This document shows positions 33,847 to 46,948 of a stretch of 64,000 bases of DNA, piece after piece. The notes under the pieces were generated by a model. The model was not told the DNA's origin and searched no databases. It saw only the letters and a list, made by a program, of their open reading frames with translations. This DNA is from Phyto melanocephala. Taxonomy: Eukaryota > Arthropoda > Insecta > Diptera > Rhinophoridae. The number at the start of each line of letters is the position of its first letter. The first letter of the stretch is position 1. Both the position numbers and the translations under genes were made by a program. The DNA lies in contig OW799233.1 in NCBI GenBank assembly GCA_941918925.1, positions 172,960,235-173,024,234 on the forward strand. The letters are read 5' to 3'.

Positions 33847-36800
33847 TTAGCGGAGGATCATGGCAATTATGGCTACTATAATTAAAGAAATAATAGAGAT
33901 AGAGTTAATGCCAGCACTATTTGAGCCGTATTGCTGTACAAAACTCTTAATTGATCCCAATTTTGATTTAGACCAGTCCAAATTAAACTCAACTGTCTTT
34001 ACAGTGTTTTCTAAAGTAGAGAGGGAACTGCCTAATTTACTTTGATGTTTAGTATTGAAAGCTATTAATTTTTGTAGCTGCTTTTCTGTAGTGAAACGCG
34101 AAGCAATGTTGGATACAATATTAGCAACAGATGAGTTACTACCCATACTAAAAATAAAAAAGAATTAGATTAATCATTTTGCTTTGTAGACTGAAAATAT
34201 AATTCACTTACGAGTCTGCTAATTTGTCAAAATTTTTATCGATCAAGTCGAATACAGGTTCCACATTTTCGTTGTTTTCGGTGTATAACTTTGACAAAGC
34301 GCTTGACTTGTCTTGGCGACGTACTTCATCGGAGATAACTATATTGAAAACTTTAGTAACCAATTTGCTGTCCTTGACACAACCCAATGAGATCAACAGC
34401 AAAGTTTCTTCTGTAGCAACGGTTTCGGTCTTGAATTTGTGGTAGAGTTTATTAAAGTCTTGTTCGTTGCCTTCACGCATCGCAGTACAATATACAACCG
34501 AGCGAATATTGACGGGAACAGGTTCAGCCTTCAAGTTTTTATTGAAATACGATTTAGCCTTTGTAATGCATTCAGCATTGCCAAATTTACACGACCAAGC
34601 TAAAATGTTGGCACGGTTATAGATATCCAAAGTAGTGTCTTCTGCCTTTTCCTCAAAGCCCAATTTATCGTAGGCCTTCTTGCTGATGTGGCGGATGTAG
34701 TGAGCAAAGTCATTAGTTTCGGTGCCCAAACGTATTGTAATATAGTTAAAGCCATTAAATGCAGCAGTCCAGGGCAAATAATTTGTTTCGGTTTCCAAGT
34801 ATTCTAGGACACCAAAGGCTAAACTATATTCTATTTCACCAGCACGAGCAAAATTAAGGAGATCATCAACAACCTGAGCGCGATTCAGTTCATGAATATC
34901 ATCCCAGTTTTGAGCATAGAGCTTACGATGGATTTCTTGCCACGATTTTGTATCATAATTGACGCGGTAGTATCCAGTTTCTTGAATATTAGCCATTATC
35001 CAGGCAGCATCCTTATTAATTGTAATGCTGACAGGAGTGTTCTGAAGAAACAACTTTGGACTGGCATTGTCGAAATTTTTTTCCACACTTGTTGTGTAGG
35101 TTATAGGAACAGTATATTTTAAAGTTGGATCCGCTGTATCGAAATCCTTTAATAAGAAACGTTTTTGTGTGACTTGGACGGATGTAGCGCTGGTACGATT
35201 AAACGTAATAACAGGGTAACCAACTTGAGTCGTAAAAGAGGCAAAATAACTGTCAGCGTACTTGGCATAGTTAGTGGGCCAATACTTTTTCCAAATGGTA
35301 AAGAGATCTGACGGTACGGTGTTGGTAAACTGGCTTAAGTATTTGAATAACATTAACACATTTTGTTTTTGTATATTTAAAAATAATATACCTACTAAGT
35401 TTTAAGGTAATCAGTCATTGACAGTTGAAAATTTTCCTCTCCCAAAATGTATTTAGTCATACGAATGAAAGTAGCTCCTTTGTTGTATGAAATACTATTG
35501 AACATACGACTTGTCTCGGCTGGGCTATTAGTGTTTTCGTTGCTCATTGGATTGGTATCATTTGTAGCATCCATACTCATGACTGTTTGAAGATAGTCGA
35601 CCACAAACTGTTTATTCATTTCCATATTATTATCAACCTAGAAGTGTAAAATAAAAAAAAAATAAAAAAGTGTTTTAAGTTAGAATGTCATTGTGTAAGT
35701 TATGCATTTAAAAGCATTTACTTTTGAGTTATTGTTTAACCTACCATGTGAGTAGCAAAATATTCAAAGTAACTGGCAAACCCTTCATTTAGCCAGGTGT
35801 AACCCCACCAATCACAAGTTACCAAATCACCATACCACATATGAGCTTGTTCGTGAGCCAACACAGAGGCAATGCTCTGTTTTGAACCCAAAGAACTGTG
35901 TTGCTCATCATAGAGTAAGGTACGTTCTCGGAATGTTAAGAGACCCCAGTTTTCCATAGCACCAGCAGAGAAATCGGGAATAGCAGCTAAATGCATTTTA
36001 TCATTACCCATTGAGTAGTATGAGATGCCCATATAATCATCCATGGCCTTGAGCAGCTGTTTGCCAATTTCGAAACTGTAATCGGTTTGAGAGTAGTATT
36101 CAGGTCTGGCCAGAACACCAAACTCACCATCAAAACGATCATTAAATTCGGACACAATGAAGGCCAAAATATATGACGACATTTTGGGTGTGGTGGCATA
36201 AACATCAGTAACATATTCACTGCAAAGAATTACATTTTTTTTAATATTCAATCAATTACTAATAAAGAATATAATAGAAAAATATACTACTAACCCTTCA
36301 TTTTTAAGTTCAATACGACGAGTAGGGCCAGAAGTTTTAAAACTACGGTGTCGTGTCAAAGAAAGTTCGTATGTCGCCTTGAATTTTGGTTCATCAAAAC
36401 AGGGAAAAGCACGGCGTGCATGACTTCTTTGAAACTGCGTAGCACCCAGCCATCTAAGTGGAAAATGTATTTAATATCGAAATTGTCATTTTGAAATCTT
36501 ATTATTTTTAATAGGACATACCTGGTAATATTTTTGGATGTTTTATAAGAACTGCGGTAGAAACCGGCCATGTCATCATCCATGCTTCCAGTATAAACAA
36601 AATGTAAAATGTACGATACATTAGCTTGCATGTCTTCCTTTAAAGTGTAGTCGACAATATCGGTCAAATTGTGGGAAGTAACGTTTGGCAACTCTGTTTT
36701 TGCTTCTGGTGTATCCTTTTTGTAATATTCACTTACAGTGACATCTAAATTTTTGACATGCAGCTGAATTTTTTTGGTTTTCTGTTGAGCTTGAATCTCA

Positions 36801-37015
36801 ATGTAGCATTCACCATCGAATTTAAAAGCCTTAGCATGCGTTTCGTTTAGATAGGGCTTAAGGTTAATTCGGTAATTGATGGGCCTTATATTTAAAGGTA
36901 AACGATAATTAAGATCGGCAGCAGGTGTTGGTTTTTCAGTATCGTCTACAACAGGAGCAGCATATGCCAAATATAAGCATGCTACCAAAATGGTAGTAAT
37001 TGATGTAATCGACAT
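33847..37015 (-). CDS. M1 aminopeptidase N C, GPI-anchored type
   Basis: Exons: 36522-37015, 36295-36453, 35745-36219, 35396-35637, 34212-35333 and 33847-34147; 930 residues. A signal peptide covers residues 1-20 (MSITSITTILVACLYLAYAA). FPCFDEP is followed by a canonical GAMENWG at about residue 304 and HEQAHMWYGDL at about 340 with NEGF 18 residues on. SYNKGATFIRM carries the likely catalytic tyrosine. GYYRVNYD opens the C-terminal ERAP1-like domain. The last exon ends in a hydrophobic tail (SIISLIIVAIIAMILR) after small residues (SNSAG), as expected for GPI attachment. This is the pattern of insect gut-surface APNs that release N-terminal amino acids from peptides, with neutral residues preferred in the family. 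No defect seen. Exon 5 is almost identical to that of D. Confidence 0.95.
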
Positions 37016-38451
37016 TCTTTAAAAAATATATATTTTTTTTTAATATGAGTCCTTTTTATATTCTCGAAAGTCTATTCTGTTTGTTTTTTTTAAATTTTTA
37101 TACTAAATTTGTTTTCCATAAACTTTAAGAACACACCTTCTCATTTGTGTATGCAATACGAAATTCTTTGTTTAACTCGTTTGAAATTTGTATGCCTACT
37201 AAAGTGCACTAGCGCTCTTTTAAATAAAATATTCTTTGACAGCGACAATATCTAACAATATGGGCTAATCCCAAACTTTTTCAACATTAGTCAAAATAAC
37301 GTATTTTGTTTTGTTTAAAAAAAGTTACACAATTTTACCGAATTTGCGTTCCCACTTAAACTTAAAATAAATTGTCCTAATTTTTTAAGTTTGATATAAA
37401 AAATTTTTTGTAAAGGAAACTGATCGCATTATACATGACCGACAAATTTTAACTTTATTTGGGAAATGCTCATATGTGAGCAGTTAGTTCCATAAAAAGT
37501 ATTATCTAAAGGAGTCAATAATTTTTTAATTCTTATAAAAAGCGATAATATTACTTATCTTGATTTAAAGCAGTTAATAAATAGTAGTTATTTAGTATTT
37601 AACAATTATGTACAATAGATTACAACTCTTTTACTTTTTGTTGCAATTTCTTATCGCTAAATAGATTATAATCGGAATAAATTTTGTGCTCGTATATGTG
37701 TGATTTGATAAAACTGTTACAAGAGTGAAGATATCCGTGTGTCTGTTCATTTTTTGGTTTTATGAAAGCAATTGGTTGTCTTAGTAAGATTATATGATTA
37801 TAATTATGAAATTATTAAAATATGACATATAAAATGACATGTTAGGCACGAGTTAAATCAGAAAATCTAGAAGAAAATCGTCTTCGGGTGTTTGAGAATA
37901 ATATGATTTAACTGTTTGTATATCTTTTTCGGTTTCGGCGATAGGGAGCCCAGACGGCCAATTAGAATGTGGCCACCGCAGTTATTAAGATCGATCCTAC
38001 CATAGATAATTAGATATTTAATCATCAGCTGCAGTCAGCATAGTATCTTCCAAATCTTTTATTTCGGTTATATTTTGTATTATATTACGGTTTAAATTAC
38101 AAAAGAATTATCTTGAAGACTTCGTTTGGAGGCTATCGATAAACTACTATTTTAGTTTTTATTTATTAAATAGATAAAAAGTAAATATATGTATATTTAC
38201 ATAACTTTCAAATAAAAATAATTAATTAATTATAACTGGCATAAGGTAAGTTGTAGCCAGATGCGCAAAATATAAGCTGTTATAAGATTAAGGACGAAAA
38301 TTCATTGTATAATTACAACAAAAATTATACAAAAATATTAAATATATACTTATGCATTTGTATTTTCCAATTGTTAACAGAAGCTATGAAAAATCATTTA
38401 AAATTAGTTTTCTGTATTTTAAACAAACTGCCAAAATAGTCAATAATACCA
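37016..38451. other. Upstream region of gene C
   Basis: No gene. TATAAAAA-like boxes on the minus strand near 37055 and 37100 could serve gene C, but no clear initiator lies at the right distance. The rest is AT-rich without features. Confidence 0.35.
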
Positions 38452-39063
38452 TAGACAGACGACAGAGTTAATTTGCATTAAAATCTCACTAATGCACATT
38501 AAAATTTTGCTGTGACAGACGACTGTTTCTGCATTTAGTAAAAATTGTAAACATTGTAAATGCACTAGCAATCACAAATCTGAACATGTTCCTACAAGTT
38601 GGGATGGCAGAAGGACACTCTGAAATAAGAGAAAGGGAATTGTGGAATTTAGTAAGTTTAATGGAATATTTTCATGCAGGTTATAATTCATACATACATA
38701 CATACATATGTATGTATGTATGTGGTATTTTTTTAAAGGACCGTAACAGCACTTTTTGGGAGAGTGACGTGCTTACGATGGACGATACCAGTATTCAGGA
38801 AAACTTTCGCCTTAACAGAAAGGCATTCCAAAAAATATGTAAAAAATTTCAACATATCGAATCTATTTTTATTTTACATTTTTGATTTTTTAATTTTTTG
38901 ATTAATTGCCGACCGTGTTGCCATATTGAAATTGCTAAATGCAGTATAAATTCAATTTGATTTAGTGCATTTACGTGAAATCTAATACACCTTGGAATGG
39001 GGATAATTCAATAGTTAATTTGAATTAAGACTTTTAATGCAAATTAACGCTGTCGTCTGTCTA
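38452..39063 (+). mobile_element. PIF/Harbinger-type deletion derivative
   Basis: Ends are inverted for about 33 bp: TAGACAGACGACAGAGTTAA at left, complement of the right end TAGACAGACGACAGCGTTAA. The interior plus-strand frame 38586-38885 includes WESDVLTMDDTSIQENFRLN followed by RKAFQKICKKF, matching the N-terminal region of Harbinger transposases (ENFR and the Y/F-L-C helix). The rest of the transposase is missing. A CATA/TATG palindromic microsatellite sits at 38690-38720 within it. Confidence 0.7.
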
Positions 39064-39197
39064 GGGTATAAGAATACCATAGTGACAGGCCTGTAAATTA
39101 CGTATATTGAACGACTGAGTTCAAATGTCTTTTTCTGGAATATTGCAGTCTAAGTTTTTTATAGACTAGCCAAGCCTGACGCGCGTTGCTACGCCAC

Positions 39198-41012
39198 TTA
39201 ACCCTTTGACGAACAAAACGAACCTGCTAAAGTTTTAATAAATATGAGTGAATTATATAGCATATTTAGGGGTATTTAAAATATATTTATTAAATTTTTT
39301 TTTTAATTGAGTACATTTAAAGAAATCACTTGGGACAAATATGTCCCAATATGCGATAAGGGGCGTAAAACATATAATTTTATTTAATAAAAAAATTTTG
39401 TAAAATAATATAATTTAATAAATACTTTTATAAATGAAAGTCTTCAAAGCCATTTCTGATTGCTGTGAAGCATAAATTAACTTTGCAAACATAACAAATA
39501 CTGTTGGTCCGATTTTCTACTCCACTCTTTATACATTGCGCTCATCTCTAACGTAAAGGACCGTCGGCAAAGATTATTTGTGTTCTAGATTTTGGATCCG
39601 TTTTTTTTGTCATGAAAGTAGACGGCAAGTCACGTTTTCTAAAAAGTCCTAGCGACAAATTTTCTGTATTCTAGTGACGTAAGAAAGTTACCTTCAATGC
39701 GATATTCTGCGTGCAGTTTTACATATATATATAGTAGAATTTATTTATTGCAATGTCTAATAAATCGAAAAAAAGTCGCAGATAATATTTTATTATAGAT
39801 TTTCTGTCGATTTCGTATGTGACTTACTTCTGATCAATTAGATCTACCCCAACCATATGTTTATTGTATTTACTAATAATATCAGAGCATGTAATCTCAG
39901 GGCTTTGAGCGGATCCTATTTGCTTACGTTTTATTTTTTGAATAGGTATCGGTGACCAAAAATTTGCAAGAACATATACGACTTTGTTTTCCTTCCATTT
40001 CACAGAAATTCCTTCAAAACTAGAAGCATATATGTATGTACATACCACCCCTTTTCATATTCTTGTCTGACGATAAATTTTTAGGAATATATATTCGCTG
40101 TATACGAACAGTACCACAAGATTTTAAATTTCGATTAGCGAGGATGTATTGCAATATACATAGATGAATTGAAAAAATTGTCCAAATATATTTCACTGCC
40201 AAGACCCGTTAATGTTTTTGTAAGATCAAGTACGACGGCTTCTTTCAATCCTACTTCCGGTCCCGCTTTCTGAACTGAACTGAAATAAATATTCTGTTTC
40301 AGAATCAGCCCGGCACCACATTTTGAAGCCTATTTTTACTGGTTTATTTTGCATGTGCTGTTTCATTATGTTATGCCCTTTGAATTTCACCATAATATGT
40401 ATTATGTAATTCATCTACTGCTTGCGTTTTTGTTTTATTCATAGCTAATTTGTTGCATGTCTTGTTGTAGGAATGCTTGATCTTCTTCATCCAAAATAAG
40501 TGCATCTTCAGTGTCACTTTTATCCGCCATAAGACACACTTCTACTTGGCTGTCAGTCAAATGGAATATTCTGGTACTTCTACGGGCCTAAACCAATTAA
40601 AATTATAATAAAAAATTATATGTGAATTTCTTGTAATCTTGACCCTTCACGCATATTGGGACACCGGTGTCCCTAGCAGAAAATTTAGTTTTTTTCCAAC
40701 TTCAAAATAAATACCCTAAAAATCTACTTCTTACTTACCATTTTTACAAAAACTTTCACAAACTACTTTTAAAAACTTTAAAGCATACTTTTCATCACTT
40801 CAAAAAAGAGTAAAACGAGAATGACTAAGTTTATAGGGGAAATATAGAATTACTAGCCGTTTTTAGCAATGCAGTGCTACCAAATTTAAAATTTAGTTTT
40901 ATTTATAAATAATCAATTAGTGCCAAATATAATTTGAAAACACGATTTATTTAAAAATAAACGTATAGTAAACTTCAGCGACGCCGGTGTCCCATATACG
41001 TCAAAGGTTTAA
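39198..41012 (-). mobile_element. piggyBac-like element with TTAA ends
   Basis: TTAA at 39198-39201 is followed by CCCTTTGACG; CGTCAAAGGT precedes TTAA at 41009-41012, so ends and target site fit piggyBac. The minus strand encodes a broken transposase. An acidic N terminus starts at an ATG near 40530 (MADKSDTEDALILDEEDQA). After a large internal deletion come MVKFKGHNIMKQHMQNKP, WCRADSETEYLFQF, a VVLDL and a YLDNFFNS segment with two of the catalytic aspartates, CGTVR-PKNL, GISVKWKENKVVYV, YNKHMVGVDLIDQK, and a C-terminal cysteine-rich piece (CIKSGVENRTNSICYVCK). Frameshifts and the lost first aspartate make it inactive. Palindromes related to GGGACAccGGTGTCCC lie near both ends. Confidence 0.88.
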
Positions 41013-41375
41013 TGAATAAAAATGCATTCTGAATTTCAATTGAATATCATGTTCAAGTAGCTCAAAATTATATCTTTTTTATGGTCGTGGTCCTGACCAC
41101 CTTTCTAATCACGAAATTATATAGTCATGACAGCTCAATATGTGTGAAAAGTTTCAGAAAAATCGGTCATGTGCAAGTAGCTAAAAATGATAACTTATTT
41201 TTTATGGGCGTAACCCCGCCCACTTTATACTATACAAAAACACTCTCTGGAATATGTACAACAAGTTGCCGAAGTTTGAGTCCGATCGGCTTTACGGTTT
41301 CGGAGTCTATAGTTAACACACACATACACAGACAGAGTTTCACTTTTATATATATAGATAGGGTAGATACCAATG
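41013..41375. repeat. Non-coding repeat flanking the piggyBac copy
   Basis: Sequence right of the TTAA contains two diverged copies of a unit (CATGT-CAAGTAGCT-AAAAT-ATA near 41050 and 41167) and ends in a TATATATAGATAG run, a common 3' end of dispersed insect repeats. The left flank (39150-39197) ends CTGACGCGCGTTGCTACGCC and may be the other part of the same repeat, split by piggyBac. Confidence 0.4.
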
Positions 41376-41680
41376 AAATGAAGTGTATTTTCCGTTTCGT
41401 TTAGATTACAAAGGGTACATAATCCAACAGAAGTTCTTCTAAATGGTCTAGAATTAGTATGTAGTAGGCCTTCTCTAGCTATTATTAGTAGACTCATTTC
41501 ACCCTGACGAGAGGTTTGTGAAAGCAGTGAGATTAAGTTGTCAATTTTATAACATTTAACTAGATGCAAAATTGATTTGTAGTGTTTGCAAAGAGGTACA
41601 GAATTATTTAAGGGAACAAAATTAATCACGGCACACAAGTTCGCCCAATTCTCAGCCAAAAATGTGTGTTAGAAATAATA
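41376..41680 (-). mobile_element. LINE C-terminal zinc-binding relic
   Basis: The minus-strand frame reads PFRRTSVGLCTLCNLNETEN, then TLHFIGIYP. The C-x2-C-x-n-H pattern matches the cysteine/histidine motif after the RT (or RNase H) domain of LINEs. No RT domain adjoins. Confidence 0.55.
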
Positions 41681-42299
41681 AATTCAACAAGCTTGCGAGG
41701 CACTCTATTAGAGGGAATAATAAGGATTTTATTGATGTAAGCAAAATGCATTTTAACGTATCTAAAACCACTATAAAAACCTACGCCTAGCCGACCTCAA
41801 ATTTTATACATCTGGCGATGTTAATATTATTTGAACCGCCGACATACATATATCCTCGACTTGTTAAGCTTACGATTTACCAAGAAACTCACATCGTATT
41901 CAAGTATGGACCTTATTTGGAAAATTTGAGTTTTTTAAGTTTTCTAAATATTGATTTTGTTCTTTCTTATTTAATGAAAATTTTTATATAGTTTAAGTTT
42001 GATTGAATTATACCATAAACAATTTTTATACTATTAGCATAAACTTAGTTAGTCATTTTTATTTTTTTTTTTTTTTTGAATTCACACAAGCCCTTTTTTT
42101 GTTACGTAAACGCAAAGGTCCCGAAATGTTTAAGTGCTGATTATAACTATAAAATTATTTAAATATCTGTGTTGAAATGTTAGTTGTAGACTTCTTATTT
42201 AAGACCCAGTAGTATTGGTAAATTAATTATAAAAATTTAATACAAAAAGAGAGAAAGTGCATCTAATGTGTCAACGATTCGAATAGTAGCGAAAAACTT
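41681..42299. other. Intergenic DNA without recognised feature
   Basis: AT-rich with a T run at 42063-42077. No ORF or repeat identified. Confidence 0.3.
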
Positions 42300-42660
42300 G
42301 TGAAGAAATTTGATTAGTTATGGAAAGTAAGACTCATGTGCGGCAACGTACCGGTCGATCTCTTTAAAATATTGCTGTTGTAACCAAGAATGTTGCCTAA
42401 AAAACAAAAACATTAATTCAGCATAGTTCTTAACAACTTCAAATTTCATGAAGTAAAAGGCAAAGAATTTTGCGTACAATATTCAGCTTACTCAGGAACT
42501 CAAACCAGCAGACTATGCAAAGTATTGGCAACGTATTGAATTTTTCTCGGTTGTGTGAATAAATTTAATAACTTCTAAAGCAATCTAATACTTCAATTTG
42601 ACCGGGAGTACAAGGAATAACAATCTAGAACTATGTTTGCATCAGGCAAATATTTGCCCA
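42300..42660 (+). mobile_element. Mariner transposase relic downstream of gene D
   Basis: Plus-strand frames with stops read VRQRTGRSL, IAVVTKNVA and, best preserved, IQLTQELKPADYAKYWQRIE, which corresponds to the YKIQLVQELKPxDH-RR segment of mariner transposases. Short and dead. Confidence 0.65.
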
Positions 42661-43596
42661 AATAGACGTAACCACCACTTTGTTTGATAAATATCTATTT
42701 AATTCTATGTGATTTTCCTTACACCAAATTTATTCAAAACATATAAAAATAAAGTGATATTGCAATTGATTTAAATGAAAAAAAAAAAAAAATTAGTAAA
42801 TTGAATAAAATTTATAGACCAGAAAGTAATACACTCTGTGGCTCTGCACATAAAAGAATCAGAGCATTTAACATTACGAACTGCTTTTCGGATAAAGATG
42901 TTTGGATTGGTGTTCGAATTCTTTTGCTTTACCACTATCTCCTACGACCTTTTTTTATTCCAGATTAAGGCCCTCTTTCAGTGTTAAAATTTTTCTTATA
43001 GTGTTTAATGGCTTTAAAAAGTGTAACGATAAACCTTAAGATCTTTTACTTTTTTTTTGAAAGCTCATATTGGATTCGTTTGAAAACTTTTAAATTTTTT
43101 CACGTACTTTGTTTTTGCTGTCCAATTTGACTGAAAGAACAGCTTAAAATATATGATTTTGAATAGATAATGCCTGACATATTATTTAAAGCTACCATCA
43201 CTAAAAAAATAATAATATGTTGGTCTAGGGATTAGTATGGCTGAAATAGAGTGTGTAAGTTTTTTTGGACTTACCCCTAAATTGCCGAACTATACTAACC
43301 TTAAAACGATTGAAAACTTTCAAATCAGATGTCAACAAAAATATTGCTGTCAGCTTAAATTTCTCCGCCTAATAATTCCCCTATACTGTTCATTTATTTA
43401 TATTTTCAAACTATATATTTCAATGACAATCGATGCACTTCATAAAATACATTTTCAACAACAAATGAGCATTATTTCGATCATAAAATACTTTATTCAA
43501 AAGTACTATATGTGATAAGTTGAATTAAGTTGTTAATTAAATAAAAGACACCAACACCAAGTTTTAAGTACTACAAAATAATCTGCTTTAATCATT
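42661..43596. other. Downstream region of gene D
   Basis: No gene supported. A plus-strand frame at 43237-43515 has no recognisable domain and is probably chance. Confidence 0.35.
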
Positions 43597-46500
43597 TTAA
43601 TGGAAAACTATAGCCATCAAGACTACTGCAATTAAAGAAAATGCAGAAATACTGTTAATACCAGCACTGTTTGAGCCATGCTGCTGCAAAAAATTCCGTA
43701 TCGATCCCAATTTCGATTTAGACCAGTCCAAATTAAACTCAACGGTCTTAACAGTATTTTCTAAAATGGAGAGCGAACTACCAAATTTACTTTGATGTTT
43801 AGTGTTGAAGGCTATTAATTTTTGTAGCTGAGCTTCGGTGGTGAAGCGGGAAGCAACGTTGGAGACAATACTGGCAACGGTAGCATAACCACCCATACTA
43901 AAACAAGAATTAAAAGTTTTTTTAGTATAAATATTGTACTTAATAACTGTAATACTCTTACGATTCTGCTAGTTTTTCAATATATTGATCGACCAAATTG
44001 AATACCGTCTCAACATTTTCATTGTTTTCGGTGTACAAGCTTGACATAGCGCTAGATTTATCCTGACGACGTACTTCATCGGAGATAATTATTTGGAAAA
44101 ATTTGGTAACCAATTTGCTGTCCCTGACACAACCCAATGAGGCCAAGATCAAAGTTTCTTCTGTAGCAACGGTTTCGGTCTTGAATTTGTTAAAGAGTTT
44201 ATTAAAGTCTTGTTCGTTGCCTTCACGCATCGCAGTACAATAGATAACCGAGCGAATATTGACTGGAATTGGTTCAGCCTTTAAGTTTTTGTTGAAATAC
44301 GATTTAGCCTTTGCAATACATTCAGCACTGCCAAATTTACAAGACCAAGCCAAAATTTTGGCACGGTTATAGATATCCAAAGTAGTGTCTTCTGCCTTTT
44401 CCTCAAAGCCCAATTTATCGTAGGCCTTCTTGCTGATGTGGCGGATGTAGTGAGCAAAGTCATTAGTTTCGGTGCCCAAACGTATTGTAATATAATTAAA
44501 GCCATTAAATGCAGCAGTCCAAGGCAAATAATTTGTTTCGGTTTCCAAGTATTCTAGGACACCAAAGGCTAAACTATATTCTATTTCACCAGCACGAGCA
44601 AAATTAAGGAGATCATCAACAACTTGAGCACGATTCAGTTCATGAATATCATCCCAGTTTTGAGCGTAGAGCTTACGATGGATTTCTTGCCACGATTTTG
44701 TATCATAATTGACGCGGTAGTATCCAGTTTCTTGAATATTAGCCATTATCCAGGCAGCATCCTTATTAATTGTAATGCTGACAGGAGTGTTCTGAAGAAA
44801 CAACTTTGGACTGGCATTGTCGAAATTTTTTTCCACACTCGTTGTGTAGGTTATAGGAACAGTATATTTTAAAGTTGGATCCGCTGTAGCGAAATCCTTT
44901 AATAAGAAACGTTTTTGTGTGACTTGGACGGATGTAGCGCTGGTACGATTAAATGTAACAACTGGGTAACCGACTTGAGTCGTAAAAGAGGCAAAATAGC
45001 TGTCAGAGTACTTGGAATATTTAGTGGGCCAATACCTTTTCCAAATGGAAAAGAGATCTGAGGGTACGGTATTGGTAAATTGGCTAAAATATAGAACAAA
45101 CCTCATTAGCTATCTTAAGCTTTGAATTAGGCTAAAAATAAATTACTGTGTCTTAAGGTAATCAGTCAATGATAGTCGGAAGTTTTCTTCTCCTAAAATA
45201 TGTTTGGTCATACGAATGAAAGTGGCTCCCTTGTTGTATGAAATACTGTTGAACATGCGTTCTAAATCGTTGGGTGTATTGGTGTCTTCGTCACTCATGG
45301 GGTTGGTTGCATTGGTTGCATCCATACCCATGACAGTTTGTACATAGTTCACTACAAACTGTTTATCCATATCAAAGTCATTTTCCACCTAGCAATTTTT
45401 AAAGTAAAAAGTTCATGTAAAAAAAAAAACAACAGGATCTAATTTTTAAATATATTGATGGAAATTGAAAGAATAACAATATATTTAAGCACCGTTCTTA
45501 AGTAAAATTGTATGGCTTGATAACGATAGAATCGCATAATACTAGATTAAGTTTAATTATTACTAAACTTACCATATGAGTACCGAAATTTTGAAAGTAA
45601 GTTGCAAAACCTTCATTTAACCAGGTATAACTCCACCAATCACAAGTTACCAAATCACCATACCACATGTGAGCCTGTTCGTGAGCCACAATACCGGCAA
45701 TACTTTGTTTTGAGCTTAAAGAACTGTGTTGCTCGTCATAGAGCAACGCACGTTCTCTGAAGGTTAATAGACCCCAGTTTTCCATAGCACCAGCAGAGAA
45801 ATCGGGAATGGCAGCCAAATGCATTTTATCATTACCCATTGAGTAGTATGAGATGCCCATATAATCATCCATGGCCTTGAGAAGTTGTTTGCCAACTTCA
45901 TAACTGTAATCGGTTTGAGAGTAGTATTCCGGTCTGGCAAGAACACCGAAGGCACCATCATAACGATCATTGAATTCGGACACAATGAAAGCCAAAATAT
46001 ATGAAGACATTTTGGGTGTAGTGGCGTAAACATCAGTTATATATTCTCTTAATAAAAAGTTTATCGTTACATAATTTTACTGAGATCAGAAATTTTAAAT
46101 TATTATTGTAAACAAGTTCTTATTTACCCTGCGAATTTCATTTCAATAAGGCGAGTAGGACCAGTAGTTTTTAGGCTACGATGGCGAGTCAAAGACAGGT
46201 CGTAGGTGGTCTTGAATTTAGGTTCATCAAAAGAGGGGAAAGCACGACGAGCATGATTTCGTTGGAACTGCGTGGAACCGAGCCACCTATATGAAAATAA
46301 CGTTTAAACTATTTTTTTATTTGGTTTTTATTTATGTACTTGGTTACGTTCTTTGAGGTTTTATAAGAACTGCGATAAAAACCATGCATATCATCGTCCA
46401 TACTGCCAGTGTATACATAATGCAAAATGTATGACACGTTAGCTAGCAAGTTTTCATTTAAGTTGTAAACCACAATATCGGTAAAAGTGTTGGGAGTAGT

Positions 46501-46845
46501 TTTGGGTAGATCTTTTTTGACTGCTGGTGTATCCTTTTTATAGTATTCACTTACGGTTATATTTAGATTTTTAATATGCAGCTGAATCTCTTTGGTGATT
46601 TCTTGAGCTTGGATCTCAATATAACATTCACCATCGAATTTGAAAGCCTTTTCATCACTCTCATTTAGATAAGGCTTAAGATTTATTTGATAATTGATGG
46701 GCCTTATATTTAAAGGTAAACGATAATTAATATTGGCTTTAGGTGCAGGGGTTTCACTGTTTTCAGCAAAAGGAGCGGAATATGTCAAGCAAAAGAGTGC
46801 TACCAATAAGGTAGCAAAAAATTTGTGTGACATTCTATAAAACAT
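43597..46845 (-). CDS. M1 aminopeptidase N D, GPI-anchored type
   Basis: Exons: 46340-46845, 46128-46286, 45573-46047, 45147-45388, 43962-45083 and 43597-43897; 934 residues. The signal peptide follows either of two in-frame ATGs (MFYRMSHKFFATLLVALFCL); the second, at residue 5, could also be used. The FPCFDEP cysteine is serine here and in E. GAMENWG and HEQAHMWYGDL (about residue 344, NEGF 18 on) are canonical, as is SYNKGATFIRM. The C terminus has SNSAG then a hydrophobic tail (AFSLIAVVLMAIVFH), indicating GPI anchoring. Core promoter elements are visible upstream. Part of exon 5 is nearly identical to gene C while exon 1 differs freely. Intact. Confidence 0.95.
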
Positions 46846-46948
46846 ATTGTTGTATTAGTTCACTTTTCATTTAATTTAAATAATAACTTTTAGAAACTTT
46901 TCTATTAAACTAGGAAATCTTTATTTATGCAACTGAAGTATGGTGGTC

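Noticed and set aside
34892..35122. Plus-strand frames opposite exon 5 of C, also at 44624-44872 and 51872-52183
   Set aside because: The recurring similar frames are simply antisense of the conserved aminopeptidase exon, not an overlapping gene.
35987..36220. Second minus-strand frame in exon 3 of C, also in D and E (45764-46033, 58152-58448)
   Set aside because: Conserved because the exon is conserved; plus-one frame shadow without start-site or domain evidence.
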